Positions 18,909-29,003 of a stretch of DNA of 64,000 nucleotides are shown in pieces. A model generated the notes under the pieces. It ran no database searches. It was not told the DNA's origin and saw only the letters and a program-made list of their open reading frames with translations. Positions within the stretch are counted from its first letter, which is position 1. Each line of letters begins with the position of its first letter. Position numbers and translations under genes: made by a program. This DNA comes from Candidatus Omnitrophota bacterium (GTDB lineage Bacteria; Omnitrophota; Gorgyraeia; 2-02-FULL-51-18), in contig JAJVIE010000013.1 in assembly GCA_022072175.1 (NCBI GenBank), positions 1-64,000 of the forward strand. Direction: 5' to 3'.

Positions 18909-19410
18909 ACTGCCACCTCCCTTGGACCGTCTTGCCCACCACAAGACGGATCTGCACCGCGTTCGGAACAGGTTGAGTGAAATTGAGCGTAACCGTGTAC
19001 TGCGTCGCGTCGAACGCCGCCGCGCCGCTGGCGTCCATGAGCGCGGTCCAAGCGCCGCCGTTGAGCCGGTACTCGATGCGGTCGTTGTTGAGCCGGATGC
19101 TGTGCGTATCCCCGTCGATGTCATCATAGTCGATCTGATTGGGCGTCACGACAGCGCCCGTCGCCTCGATGATACCTCGCCGATCGACCACGCCGGCGCC
19201 GGTACGGATACCCCAGACCATTTCCTCGACGACCGCCCGTGCCTTGTTGGTCAGCTCGACGGTCGCGGCCCGCTCATACGTGGCTTCCTGGATCAGGCTC
19301 ACCGTCAAGAGCATCGCGGACGATAGAATCGTCATCAGTACGCACACCACCAGGATCTCGGGCAGTGTCCATCCCCTGTCGTCCGTTGGGAGCTTGTGTC
19401 GTCTCATCAT
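18868..19410 (-). CDS. Prepilin-type protein (PilW/GspJ-like)
   Basis: 180 residues. A basic leader (MMRRHKLPTDDRG) is followed by the prepilin peptidase site G|WTLPE with the conserved Glu at +5, and a hydrophobic helix ILVVCVLMTILSSAML. The remainder (GIRTGAGVVDRRGII, then beta segments ending in YASISTQASFRN) resembles PilW/GspJ-like minor subunits. The ATG at 19410 overlaps the preceding stop as ATGA. It is expected to be cleaved and N-methylated at the inner membrane and built into the same filament tip as its neighbours. Confidence 0.82.
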   Translation of the reverse strand: MMRRHKLPTDDRGWTLPEILVVCVLMTILSSAMLLTVSLIQEATYERAATVELTNKARAVVEEMVWGIRTGAGVVDRRGIIEATGAVVTPNQIDYDDIDGDTHSIRLNNDRIEYRLNGGAWTALMDASGAAAFDATQYTVTLNFTQPVPNAVQIRLVVGKTVQGRWQYASISTQASFRNA

Positions 19411-19880
19411 GCCGCTATCAACGTATCGATCGTCACCGTCATGTTGCGCGTCAGCCCCAGCACCGATTCCGCCCAAGTAAAAGTCACGCGGACCGGTAGC
19501 GCTGCCGTCGCGTCGTTGACATTATCGCCATCGATATCCACCGCCGTCTCCGCGGTATTGCCGTCGCCGTCGAAATCCGCCACATCCCTTACCGTCACGG
19601 TCAGCGTTCCCGTAAAATCATCGGCATTGCCCCAGATCCCGTCCGGACCCGCGTCGTAGGCCGCTACGTTCACGGCATTGGCGATCGCGCCGAAGGCCGT
19701 CGCCTTCAGCAACTCCACCTGGCCCCGGGCCACTTGGATCGCCTGTACCCGGTGTTTGGCCATGGTGTTGGTCATTTTGACGGCCATGAACGCTGTTATT
19801 AAGGAAACAAAGAACAAGCCTACGATCAAGAACGACATTAAAAGTTCGACTAACGTAAATCCCTTCCTATTTATCGTCAC
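19407..19880 (-). CDS. Prepilin-type protein (PilV/PilE-like)
   Basis: 157 residues from a GTG at 19880. A short basic leader (TINRKG) precedes the classic G|FTLVELLMSFLIVGLFFVSLI type IV pilin helix. The body contains an acidic DFDGDGNTAETAVDIDGDN stretch that looks like a calcium-binding DxDxDG loop. First gene of the pilin trio. The ORF extends further upstream through AT-rich codons to 19952, but that extension would put a second hydrophobic stretch before the leader, so I reject it. The sequence just upstream is strongly AT-rich and probably carries the promoter. Confidence 0.82.
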   Translation of the reverse strand: MTINRKGFTLVELLMSFLIVGLFFVSLITAFMAVKMTNTMAKHRVQAIQVARGQVELLKATAFGAIANAVNVAAYDAGPDGIWGNADDFTGTLTVTVRDVADFDGDGNTAETAVDIDGDNVNDATAALPVRVTFTWAESVLGLTRNMTVTIDTLIAA

Positions 19881-20002
19881 GGGGCCGCCACTTTTTAAAC
19901 AATTATTAAATATTATTATTAATTCTATTAAGACATAAATAAAAATATACATCTTTGACCGTCAAATATCAATAACGAGGTGGATCGTCGGAGTAGGGTC
20001 GC

Positions 20003-21124
20003 TCAGTCGCCGGAAAGCTCGCTGAACACCGTTTCGGCAAAAAAGATCCCGCGCTCGGTCAGCCGTAGCCGCTCGGGGGTTTCTGTGAGGAGCTCTTTGT
20101 CGATCAGAGCATCGACGGTCGCCCGTTTGCGGTCGAGCACGGAGCGGAACCGGGAGAGCTCGACCCCGTCCAACAAGCGCAGGGCCAGGAGCAGGGACTC
20201 CACCTCACGCTCAGGCGCGGACAGCGTCTCCTGTTCAGAGGCCGACCAGTCTCCGGAGGCGGCTCGGGCCAAGTATTCCTCGAGAGTGGCGGCGGTGCGA
20301 TAACGCCGGCCCTCCCAGTACGAATACGCACCGGGACCGAGACCTAAATACTCCTGATTGTCCCAATAGATCCTGTTGTGGACCGAGCGATGGCCGGGAC
20401 GGGCGTAGCTGAGGAGTTCGTAGTGCTCATAGCCGGCCCGGGTCAGCGTCCGGCGTGCCCGGCGCAGACGGTCCAACTGCAACTGCTCGTCGGGCCTCTC
20501 GAGACGCCCCGCCGCCATCCGGCGGCCGAACACGGTCTTGGGCTCGACGACCAGCTCATAGAGCGAAACGTGGTCCGGCGCCAGCTCGAGCGTGCGCTCG
20601 AGCGTGCGCTCGAAAACCTCCTCCGTCTCTCCGGGCAGGGACAGGATGAGATCCAGACTGATATCGTCGTACCCGTGATCGCGGAGCAGACGAAAACACC
20701 TGTCGATATCCCCGGCGGTGTGCTCGCGGTTGACGGAGGCCAACTGCGTATCGTCGAAGACCTGAGCGCCGAGGCTCACGCGGCTGACGCCGAGCGTCCG
20801 CCAGCGTCGGAGCTTGTCCTCGTCGAGGAGCGACGGGTTCATCTCGAGCGTGATCTCCGCTCCGTCGCGAACGCTCAAGGACGCGCGGATCGCCTCGAAG
20901 AGCCGCTCCATCTCACCGGCCGTCAGCACCGAGGGCGTTCCTCCGCCCAGATAGAGCGTATCGAACACCCGGCTCCCGAGGGACGCCGCGCGATGACGGC
21001 TCTCGGCGGCCACGGCCTCGAGATACCCGCGCCGGCGAGCCTCGGCGAGGTCCGTCGTCACGACAAAATCACAGTAGTGACAACGTTTCTGACAGAACGG
21101 AACGTGCACGTAGAGACCGGTCAT
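20003..21124 (-). CDS. hemW: Radical SAM haem chaperone HemW
   Basis: 373 residues. The N-terminal TGLYVHVPFCQKRCHYCDF carries the radical-SAM Cx3Cx2C cluster ligands (C11, C15, C18), followed by YLGGGTPSVL, EMNPSLLDEDKL and GPGAYSYWEGRRY blocks characteristic of HemW (formerly HemN-like, 'oxygen-independent coproporphyrinogen oxidase-like'). HemW binds haem and inserts it into haem proteins; it is not the anaerobic oxidase itself. A haem-requiring protein (the di-haem peroxidase at 29 kb) lies nearby. The gene is monocistronic and divergent from the SWIB gene, with a TATAAT box exactly 6 nt before the ATG. Confidence 0.9.
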   Translation of the reverse strand: MTGLYVHVPFCQKRCHYCDFVVTTDLAEARRRGYLEAVAAESRHRAASLGSRVFDTLYLGGGTPSVLTAGEMERLFEAIRASLSVRDGAEITLEMNPSLLDEDKLRRWRTLGVSRVSLGAQVFDDTQLASVNREHTAGDIDRCFRLLRDHGYDDISLDLILSLPGETEEVFERTLERTLELAPDHVSLYELVVEPKTVFGRRMAAGRLERPDEQLQLDRLRRARRTLTRAGYEHYELLSYARPGHRSVHNRIYWDNQEYLGLGPGAYSYWEGRRYRTAATLEEYLARAASGDWSASEQETLSAPEREVESLLLALRLLDGVELSRFRSVLDRKRATVDALIDKELLTETPERLRLTERGIFFAETVFSELSGD

Positions 21125-21130
21125 AGGCGG

Positions 21131-21136
21131 ATTATA
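21131..21136 (-). promoter_or_regulatory. hemW -10 box (leaderless)
   Basis: On the minus strand TATAAT is followed by six bases (CCGCCT) and the ATG of hemW, so the transcript should begin at or next to the start codon. Confidence 0.7.
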
Positions 21137-21141
21137 CCGAT

Positions 21142-21198
21142 TTTCAGAGGGGAAAGCTGATTTTTCCCTCTCAAAATATCTTTTCTTTCAGAGGGGAA
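21142..21198. promoter_or_regulatory. Paired TTTCAGAGGGGAA direct repeats between hemW and the SWIB gene
   Basis: The 13-mer occurs at 21142-21154 and 21186-21198, 44 bp apart (about four helical turns). An imperfect inverted version lies between them. Each repeat sits 5 nt from the -10 box of the promoter on its side (TATAAT for hemW, TACAAC at 21204-21209 for SWIB). This placement fits an operator shared by both promoters; the regulator is unknown. Confidence 0.45.
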
Positions 21199-21306
21199 TA
21201 TGCTACAACGGTCTAGTTCTTCGACGGGACTTAGGCGTTCCGTGTTGTCCCAAACCATCGGCGGCGGTCCTCACGGACCTGCGCCGTCTAGCAAGGGAGA
21301 TGTAGA

Positions 21307-21567
21307 GTGGCCACGAGAAAACCGAATGCTGCTTTTATGAAGGCTCTGAAACCCAGCGAAGCGCTCAGCGAGATCGTCGGGTCCAAGCCCCTGCCGCGCA
21401 CCGAGGTCGTCAAGAAGCTGTGGGCCTACATCAAGAAGAAGGGCCTGCAGGACAAGAAGAACCGCCGTCAGATCAACGCTGACGAGAACCTCAAGAAGGT
21501 TTTCGGCGGCAAGACCTCGGTCTCGATGTTCGACATGACCAAGCTCGTGTCGAAGCACCTCTCGTAA
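21307..21567 (+). CDS. SWIB/MDM2 domain protein
   Basis: 86 residues, essentially one SWIB domain (FMKALKPSEALSEIVGSKPLPRTEVVKKLW, IKKKGLQDKKNRRQINADENLKKVFG, FDMTKLVSKHL). In eukaryotes the domain belongs to chromatin-remodelling complexes. Small stand-alone SWIB proteins occur in chlamydiae and some other bacteria, where a DNA-associated role is proposed but not well established. The start is GTG at 21307 with GGGAG 7 nt upstream. A strong intrinsic terminator follows, so it is a single-gene unit. Confidence 0.92.
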   Translation: MATRKPNAAFMKALKPSEALSEIVGSKPLPRTEVVKKLWAYIKKKGLQDKKNRRQINADENLKKVFGGKTSVSMFDMTKLVSKHLS

Positions 21568-21584
21568 GCTCCAAGAAATACAAG

Positions 21585-21619
21585 AACCGCATCCGGAAGA
21601 TCCCGGATGCGGTTTTTTC
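21585..21619 (+). terminator. Rho-independent terminator of the SWIB gene
   Basis: A perfect 12-bp stem (AACCGCATCCGG with CCGGATGCGGTT), 6-nt loop AAGATC, then a run of T. It lies 17 bases after the SWIB stop codon and may also serve the convergent TauE gene. Confidence 0.93.
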
Positions 21620-21643
21620 GTGCCCGTAAGGGGCGACGGAGGT

Positions 21644-22003
21644 TCAGCGGCCGAAGATCAGCTTGGCCGCGACGATGATCAGGAAGACCCCGAAGACCCG
21701 TTTGAGCACCAGCTCGGGCAGGGCCAGACTGATCCCCGCCCCGAACCACCCGCCCAAGAAGATCCCCGCCGCGATCCAGACCGCCAAACGCAGATCGACG
21801 TTGCCGCTGTGGTAGTACCGGAGAAAGGCCAGGAGCGCCACCGGCGCGAGGAATGCCGCCAGGATGGTCCCCTGGGCTTTGTGCTGGGTCAGACCGAAGA
21901 AGAAGACGAGCGCGGGCACGACCACCGTCCCGCCTCCGATGCCCAGGAGCCCCCCGAGAACTCCGGCCACCAGTCCGATCAAAAGGCACAACAGAACGGT
22001 CAT
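21644..22003 (-). CDS. TauE/SafE (TSUP) family membrane permease, half-size
   Basis: 119 residues with about four membrane helices. LVAGVLGGLLGIGGGTVVVPALV is the family's signature Gly-rich N-terminal block, and FLAPVALLAFLRYYHSGNVD matches the inter-repeat loop. TSUP proteins export sulfite, sulfonates and other anions. Full-length members have ~250 residues in two repeats; this one has a single repeat, so it probably works as a dimer. Start ATG 22003 with AAGGAG upstream. Confidence 0.85.
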   Translation of the reverse strand: MTVLLCLLIGLVAGVLGGLLGIGGGTVVVPALVFFFGLTQHKAQGTILAAFLAPVALLAFLRYYHSGNVDLRLAVWIAAGIFLGGWFGAGISLALPELVLKRVFGVFLIIVAAKLIFGR

Positions 22004-22040
22004 CGCGCTCCTTCCTGGGCCGCCCTCGAGGGGACCCGGA

Positions 22041-22421
22041 CTAACCGAGCAGTTCAGGCGGGACCGGTTTGCGGCCGGGGTAACCGGCGTCCGGTTCGTG
22101 ATAATGAGAGACCGAAGGTTCGTCCGTACGCCAGCACAGATAGACCTCGCGTCCGTTGATGACGGCCGGGAAATCCACCAGACCGGTCGTGAAATTCCAG
22201 TCCTTGTAGAGACAGCCGAGCTCTTCGAGCTCCTCGAAGTGCTCGTCCAACCGGTCCAGGAGCTCGTTGACCTGGCGGTCGTCCTCCGTCTCGTGTCCTT
22301 TGTCGAACGTCAGCTCACGGATGCGCGAGCCGGTCGCGAGGATATCCGCCACGATGCGGCGCACCAATGGCAGTGTCTGGTTGGCCTCTTTGACCGTGAA
22401 GACCTTGGTGTTGGAGGTCAT
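22041..22421 (-). CDS. DUF2203 family protein
   Basis: 126 residues. KVFTVKEANQTLPLVRRIVADI, the central acidic helix (ELLDRLDEHFEELEELGCLYKDW) and GLVDFPAVINGREVYLCWRTDEPSVSHYHEPDAGYPGRKP are the conserved parts of DUF2203, which often carries an H-E/D-rich C-terminal block that could bind metal. Function unknown. Its ATG overlaps the stop of the upstream 219-residue gene as ATGA, so the two are translationally coupled. Confidence 0.88.
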   Translation of the reverse strand: MTSNTKVFTVKEANQTLPLVRRIVADILATGSRIRELTFDKGHETEDDRQVNELLDRLDEHFEELEELGCLYKDWNFTTGLVDFPAVINGREVYLCWRTDEPSVSHYHEPDAGYPGRKPVPPELLG

Positions 22422-23077
22422 GGCGCGCGGTAGTCCTCCAGGACCTCGATCAGCTCGTCGATCTTCTTACGGACCTTGGCCGGATACTCGTACAGATCGA
22501 ACTCGGTCTTCGCCGTCTGCAGGCCCGCCAGCAGGCGCTTCAACGCCTGTTCCTTCTTGTCTTGCTTCTCCTCCTCGGGGGACTTGCGGGAGGAGGTCTT
22601 GAGGATGTAGCGGATCTTCTTCTTGACCTCGCCGTCCTCTTTGGCCTCCTCGAGCACGTCGTCGCGCACGTCCTCGTACTGCTTGGCCGAGACCTCCGGA
22701 CGGTTCTTGAGCAAGCGCAGGGCGTTGACGGACTCGAAGCTCGGGATGCGGTCGGGTTTGCGCTCGGAGATGTTCTCCTCGCGCAGGAACTCCGGCTCCT
22801 CGTGCTCGAGGAACTGGTAGGATTTGAGCAGTTTGAGCGCGGTCGGCTGTTTGATACCGACCTCCTTGGCACAGTAGGCCTCGAAGGTCAGGTACTGCCA
22901 CTCACGATAGAGCTTGTCCTTGTAGACCGTGTACAGGAACTGCCCGAGCTCGATCCAGGAAGTCTTGAAGGCCCTGGCGGCCTCGAGCGTCCGGTAGCGG
23001 AATGAAGCGGGGTCGAGCCGCTCCATCCGCTCCTCGATGTTCTGGATCGCCTTGGACTTGTGGCTCTCGGAGCTCAT
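22418..23077 (-). CDS. Conserved-looking hypothetical protein, helical and highly charged
   Basis: 219 residues that I do not recognise. It is rich in Lys and Glu and mostly helical. The first half (SWIELGQFLYTVYKDKLYREW, FEAYCAKEVGIKQPTALKLLKSYQFL) looks like a helix-turn-helix or ParB/KorB-like DNA-binding bundle. The second half is a long Lys/Glu-rich helix (KSPEEEKQDKKEQALKRLL) that could form a coiled coil. No signal peptide. Start ATG 23077 with GGAGG 4 nt upstream. It lies 21 bases after the helicase gene and is coupled to DUF2203, so the three may share a transcript. A nucleic-acid role is inferred only. Confidence 0.8.
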   Translation of the reverse strand: MSSESHKSKAIQNIEERMERLDPASFRYRTLEAARAFKTSWIELGQFLYTVYKDKLYREWQYLTFEAYCAKEVGIKQPTALKLLKSYQFLEHEEPEFLREENISERKPDRIPSFESVNALRLLKNRPEVSAKQYEDVRDDVLEEAKEDGEVKKKIRYILKTSSRKSPEEEKQDKKEQALKRLLAGLQTAKTEFDLYEYPAKVRKKIDELIEVLEDYRAP

Positions 23078-23098
23078 CGGACCTCCGCCGCGCGCGGT

Positions 23099-25009
<1,911 letters not shown>

Positions 25010-25261
25010 GGTGTGTGTGGGTTTCCGTTGGATCTTCGAGCGCGGCGGGCTTGGGCCTCGACCGCGCGAGGGTCCTCTTGAGGAGGGACCTTGTGGTGAC
25101 CCGCGGCGCGTGCGGCCTGTACGGCCTCGCTCTCTCCATTCGCGGGTGTTGATCTCATCCGGCCGCGAGGGCCTTGGAAGGCCTGTTAGGCGAGCACGAG
25201 ACGAGACTTAAATGATAGCAGATTCAAACCGTCGTGAATAGTTCCGCATCTGCAACACCTT
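25010..25261. other. Helicase upstream region, no gene seen
   Basis: This stretch carries no supportable open reading frame. It contains a small hairpin (GGTCCT/GGGACC, 25071-25090) and short GGCCT-containing inverted repeats (25105-25190). It probably holds the helicase promoter and 5' leader. No ribosome site of normal strength precedes the helicase ATG. Confidence 0.4.
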
Positions 25262-25345
25262 TATCCCTCTCTCGGGTCCTGTCGTGGAACACTCTTAGAC
25301 GTGCACTGGAGGTCATCCGCATAGTCTTTTTAGGTCTGTCTTTCA
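25262..25345 (-). repeat. Inverted right-end fragment of the palindromic element (copy 1)
   Basis: Read on the minus strand this segment matches the right end of the intact copy at ~38.57-38.64 kb (AAAGACTAT...GTCTAAGAG...GACAGGACCC...GGATA). It is inverted and lies to the left of the element body, so copy 1 is rearranged. Confidence 0.7.
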
Positions 25346-25373
25346 AAGCGCATCGGCTCTTCTCTATCCCCCT

Positions 25374-25690
25374 CACGGGTCCTGTCGCGGAACAGCCCCA
25401 AGAGTGCTCGGCTTTCGCCTCCGCGCTCTTGGGGCGCCCCGTTCCGCGCCACCCGTTCGAGGGTAGCAGTAGTCTCCATGAGCTCCCGGTCACGGTCTCC
25501 CGAAGGCCGAGTTCGACTTTTCGGCTCCCCTCCAGTTCCAGCTCCGTCCGAGGTAAGTCGTTGGGGAGACGGCACGCTTTAGCTTGCCGAGGGGCCCCAC
25601 GACTTACCGAGTGACGATCGTGCCTGGGAGCCAGAAAAGTCGACTCGAGGCCGAAGGGAGATCGTGACCGGGAGATCAGGGGGTCGACAG
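25374..25690. mobile_element. Palindromic inverted-repeat element, copy 1 (rearranged, right end lost)
   Basis: The left end (TATCCCCCTCACGGGTCC, 25374-25391) and a 211-bp core (25480-25690) match the intact copy at 38,201-38,642; I count about 8 differences in the 211 core bases. Near its left end it has an extra nested hairpin (GCCCCAAGAG with CTCTTGGGGC) that is deleted in copy 2. The core stops abruptly at GGTCGACAG, where the tRNA-associated tandem repeats begin. No protein-coding potential is evident. Confidence 0.78.
25480..25690. repeat. 211-bp imperfect palindrome (core of the element, copy 1)
   Basis: The left arm (GAGCTCCCGGTCACGGTCTC onward) pairs with the right arm (ending GATCGTGACCGGGAGATC). 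Further paired blocks are GACTTTTC...GAAAAGTC and GGTAAGTCGTTGGGG...CCCCACGACTTACC, and an apical hairpin CGGCACGC-TTTA-GCTTGCCG. The whole could fold as one long rod-like stem in RNA or as a cruciform in DNA. Confidence 0.8.
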
Positions 25691-25977
25691 CGCGCTCACC
25701 TCGACTCCTACACCGCCAAGATTTCGAGACACGACTCGGGATCGGCGCCCTGCGCTCGCCTCCACCGGAGGCTCGCTCCGGGTCGGCCACTCGCGCGCCT
25801 GACGCGCCAGAGGGCGCTTTTCGCTTCGCGCGGCGCGCTCACCTCGACTCCTACACCGCCAAGATTTCGAGACACGACAGGGAGATCGGCGCCCTGCGCT
25901 CGCCTCCACCGGAGGCTCGCTCCGGGTCGGCCACTCGCGCGCCTGACGCGCCAGAGGGCGCTTTTCGCTTCGCGCGG
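25691..25977. repeat. Two 143/144-bp tandem repeats next to tRNA-Val
   Basis: Units start at 25691 and 25834; a third, partial unit begins at 25978. They are nearly identical apart from a small change after ACACGAC. Each starts with CGCGCTCACC and then TCGACTCCTACACCGCC, which equals the 3' end of the neighbouring tRNA gene in opposite orientation. The rest is GC-rich with several small hairpins. Minus-strand open frames here are artefacts of the tRNA-like sequence. Confidence 0.9.
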
Positions 25978-26010
25978 CGCGCTCACCTCGACTCCTACAC
26001 CGCCAAGAGA
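25978..26010. repeat. Partial third repeat unit, inverted against the tRNA 3' end
   Basis: Its TCGACTCCTACACCGCC (25988-26004) is the exact inverse complement of the tRNA 3' end at 26024-26040. The two form a 17-bp stem with a 19-base A-rich loop immediately downstream of the tRNA. Confidence 0.88.
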
Positions 26011-26021
26011 CTGAAAAAAAA

Positions 26022-26095
26022 TGGGCGGTGTAGGAGTCGAACCTACGACCTTCTGAATGTAAATCAGACGCTCTAACCAGCTGAGCTAACCGCCC
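26022..26095 (-). tRNA. tRNA-Val (anticodon UAC)
   Basis: The minus strand folds as a complete cloverleaf: acceptor GGGCGGT/ACCGCCC, D arm GCTC/GAGC, anticodon stem TCTGA/TCAGA around loop TTTACAT (anticodon TAC), variable AGGTC, T arm GTAGG-TTCGACT-CCTAC, discriminator A. CCA is not encoded. A run of eight T follows the discriminator base and could terminate transcription. Confidence 0.95.
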
Positions 26096-26180
26096 GAGGA
26101 GGGGTGCGGTGCCGAAAGAGGACGAGCGCGGCGCCGCGTGCACCTATGCTAGCAGAAAATCCCTCTTCGGTGCGATTTGG

Positions 26181-26186
26181 TATAAT
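26181..26186 (+). promoter_or_regulatory. -10 box of the acyl-CoA synthetase gene (leaderless)
   Basis: TATAAT followed by six bases (GGGCTC) and the ATG at 26193. No ribosome site fits in the gap, and no clear -35 hexamer is present. Confidence 0.75.
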
Positions 26187-26192
26187 GGGCTC

Positions 26193-28979
26193 ATGAAGAC
26201 GGCCGCACGCTCCTCATGGGTCACCGACAAGGACCTCATCCTCCTGCCCAGTTTGTCCCACGACATCTGGAGAGGACGCTCCCATCCGCTCGACGCGATC
26301 TTCAGACCCAAGAGCGTCGCGATCATCGGAGCGACCGAGAAGACCGGTAGTGTCGGCAAGGCTCTGCTGGAGAACCTCACTGAAGCGCCGTTCCGCGGAG
26401 AGCTGTACGCGGTCAACCCCAAGTACCGCGAGATCGGCGGGCTCGACTGTTACAAGTCCATCCTGGACTGCCCCGCTCCCGTCAGCTTGGCCGTCATCGC
26501 CACCCCCGCCCCGACGATCCCGCAGGTCATCGAGGACTGCGGCAAGGCCGGCGTCAAAGGCGCCATCGTCATCTCGGCCGGTTTCAAGGAACGCGGAGCT
26601 GAGGGCGAAGCGCTCGAGAAACAGACCCTCGAGATCGCGCGCCGCTACGGCATCCGCCTCATCGGACCCAACTGCCTGGGCGTGATGAACACCCGCTGGG
26701 GGCTCAACGCGACGTTCGCCGCGGGCTCGGCCCTCAAGGGCAACGTCGGTTTCATCAGCCAGAGCGGCGCGTTGTGCACGGCCGTTCTCGACTGGAGCCG
26801 CGGCGAGAACATCGGGTTCAGCGCTTTTATCTCCGCCGGGTCCATGGCCGATGTCGGCTGGGGGGACCTCATCGACTATCTCGGCGACGATCCGGACACG
26901 CACAGCATCCTGATCTACATGGAATCCATCGGGGACGCCCGTCCGTTCCTGTCGGCCGCGCGCGAAGTCGCGCTGACCAAGCCGGTCATCGTGCTCAAGG
27001 CCGGACGCACCGAGGCCGCGGCCAAGGCCGCGATCTCGCATACCGGCTCCATCGCCGGCAGTGACGATGTGCTCGATGCGGCTTTCCGCCGGTGCGGCGT
27101 CCTGCGCGTGAACGAGATCCGCGATCTCTTCAACCTCACGGAGATCCTCTCCAAGCAGCCCAAACCCAAGGGTCCGCGCCTGGCCATCGTGACCAACGCC
27201 GGAGGGCCGGGTGTACTGGCCACCGACGCGCTCGTCCAGGCCGGAGGAGAGCTGGCCGTACTGTCCAAGCAGACGCACGAGCGCCTCGACCGCGCTCTGC
27301 CCGCGCACTGGAGCCATAACAATCCCGTGGACGTGCTCGGAGACGCCGGTGCCGACCGCTACGCCGAGGCGATCGAGGCCGTCCAGTCGGACGCGGGGGT
27401 CGACGGCACGCTCGTCATCCTCACACCGCAGGCCATGACCGAACCCACGCTCACTGCCGAGGTCTTGCGCCGGGCCGCCGAGAAGAGCGGCAAGCCCCTC
27501 TTGGCCAGCTGGATGGGTGACGCGGACGTCCGTGACGGACGCCGGATCCTCAGCAAGGCCCGCATCCCGGACTTTCCCTATCCCGACGAGGCGGCGCGGT
27601 TGTTCCAGTACACCTGGCGCTACAGCGAGAACCTCAAGGCGCTCTACGAAACACCGCAGATGACGCGCCGCTCCGCCGACGTCGAAGCCTCCGCCGCCGC
27701 CGGGCTCAAGCAGATGCTCGAGGACTGCGCCCAGGCCGGACGCACGGTCCTGCCCGAGGAGGAATCCAAGCGCGTGTTGGCCGCCTACGGCATCCCGACC
27801 GTGCGCACGATCGTCGCGCACACGCCGGATGAGGCCGTGAAAGCCGCCGCGGAGCTGGGCTATCCGGTCGTGCTCAAGCTCCATTCGCAGACCATCACGC
27901 ACAAGAGCGACGTCGGCGGTGTGAGATTGAACCTTCAGGACGCCGCGGAGGTCCGCGCAGCATACGACGCGATCAAGAAAGGTGTGCAGGAGAAAGCCGG
28001 TGGAGGGTTCGACGGCGTGACGGTCCAGCCGATGATCCGCACGGGCGGCTATGAACTGATCCTCGGGTCCAGCCCCGATCCACAACTGGGTCCGGTCCTG
28101 CTCTTCGGTATCGGTGGCAAGCTCGTGGAGTTGTTCAAGGACCACGCGATCGGATTGCCGCCGCTCAACCCCAATCTCGCCGTCCGGCTCATGGAAGAGA
28201 CGACCATCTACAAGGCCCTCAAGGGCGTGCGTGGCGAACGTCCGGCCGACCTGGCCTTGCTCGCGGACATCCTCGTGCGGTTCTCCCGTTTGGTGGCCGA
28301 ACAACGGCGGATCAAGGAGATCGAGATCAATCCCCTGCTCGTCTCCTCGCAGGGCATCATCGCGCTCGACGCGCGGGTCGTGCTCTACCCCAAGAGTACC
28401 GCCGATTCACGGATCCCGAAGCTCGCGATCCGTCCGTACCCGAGCGAGTACGTCACCGTCGAGCGTTTCGGTCAGGAGGAGGTCACGATCCGTCCCATCC
28501 GTCCGGAAGACGAACCGCTCATCGTGGATTTTCATCACTCGCTCTCCGGCCAGAGCATCCGCCGGCGGTATTTCAGGGAAGTGGGTCTGAGCGAGCGTAT
28601 CGCGCACGAGCGTCTGACGCGGGTGTGCTTCAACGACTACGATCGTGAGATCGCCCTCGTGGCCGAGGGCCGGGACTCCTCGGGGGCCGCGGTGATCCAG
28701 GCCGTCTGCCGTCTGAGCCGCCAGCCGGGCTCCAGAGGCGAAGCTCTGTTCTCGATCCTCGTGGCCGACGCCTATCAGGGTAAGGGCCTCGGCAAGCGGC
28801 TCTTGTCGCTCCTGCTCAAGGTCGCCGAGGGCGAGCGCCTATCCAGGGTCTGGGCCTATCTCGAGCCGGACAACGCCGCCATCCGCGGGACATGCGAAAA
28901 ACTCGGGTTCTCCGTCGTCGCTGACCGCGACAACCCCAACTACCTCATCGCCGAGTACCGCACTGGCCGCCGGACCTGA
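26193..28979 (+). CDS. ADP-forming acyl-CoA synthetase fused to a GNAT acetyltransferase
   Basis: 928 residues. Residues ~20-480: CoA-binding and succinyl-CoA-synthetase-like domains ([44 protein letters not shown], and the phospho-His loop [15 protein letters not shown]). Residues ~500-730: ATP-grasp subunit ([30 protein letters not shown]). Residues ~760-928: GNAT domain ([30 protein letters not shown]). The architecture matches ACD-type acetate-CoA ligases and Pat/PatZ protein lysine acetyltransferases. If the phospho-His is functional it makes ATP from acyl-CoA, or the protein acetylates metabolic enzymes. I start at the ATG at 26193, not an upstream in-frame ATG that would precede the promoter. 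Monocistronic. Confidence 0.93.
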   Translation: MKTAARSSWVTDKDLILLPSLSHDIWRGRSHPLDAIFRPKSVAIIGATEKTGSVGKALLENLTEAPFRGELYAVNPKYREIGGLDCYKSILDCPAPVSLAVIATPAPTIPQVIEDCGKAGVKGAIVISAGFKERGAEGEALEKQTLEIARRYGIRLIGPNCLGVMNTRWGLNATFAAGSALKGNVGFISQSGALCTAVLDWSRGENIGFSAFISAGSMADVGWGDLIDYLGDDPDTHSILIYMESIGDARPFLSAAREVALTKPVIVLKAGRTEAAAKAAISHTGSIAGSDDVLDAAFRRCGVLRVNEIRDLFNLTEILSKQPKPKGPRLAIVTNAGGPGVLATDALVQAGGELAVLSKQTHERLDRALPAHWSHNNPVDVLGDAGADRYAEAIEAVQSDAGVDGTLVILTPQAMTEPTLTAEVLRRAAEKSGKPLLASWMGDADVRDGRRILSKARIPDFPYPDEAARLFQYTWRYSENLKALYETPQMTRRSADVEASAAAGLKQMLEDCAQAGRTVLPEEESKRVLAAYGIPTVRTIVAHTPDEAVKAAAELGYPVVLKLHSQTITHKSDVGGVRLNLQDAAEVRAAYDAIKKGVQEKAGGGFDGVTVQPMIRTGGYELILGSSPDPQLGPVLLFGIGGKLVELFKDHAIGLPPLNPNLAVRLMEETTIYKALKGVRGERPADLALLADILVRFSRLVAEQRRIKEIEINPLLVSSQGIIALDARVVLYPKSTADSRIPKLAIRPYPSEYVTVERFGQEEVTIRPIRPEDEPLIVDFHHSLSGQSIRRRYFREVGLSERIAHERLTRVCFNDYDREIALVAEGRDSSGAAVIQAVCRLSRQPGSRGEALFSILVADAYQGKGLGKRLLSLLLKVAEGERLSRVWAYLEPDNAAIRGTCEKLGFSVVADRDNPNYLIAEYRTGRRT

Positions 28980-29003
28980 TCCTCAGGCCCGGCGCGACAC
29001 CGC

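Noticed and set aside
20003-21124. HemN (oxygen-independent coproporphyrinogen III oxidase)
   Set aside because: The protein begins directly with the Cx3Cx2C region and is only 373 residues; HemN has a longer N-terminal extension that is essential for oxidase activity. HemW fits better.
25691-25977. CRISPR array
   Set aside because: Only two long (143/144 bp) direct repeats with no unique spacers between short repeats and no cas genes nearby.
25676-26143. Minus-strand frame with repeats of an Arg/Ser-rich peptide
   Set aside because: It is the translation of tRNA-Val plus the tandem repeats. Translated tRNA sequence gives the familiar LVRAS...FDSYTA pattern; there is no ribosome site or protein-like composition.
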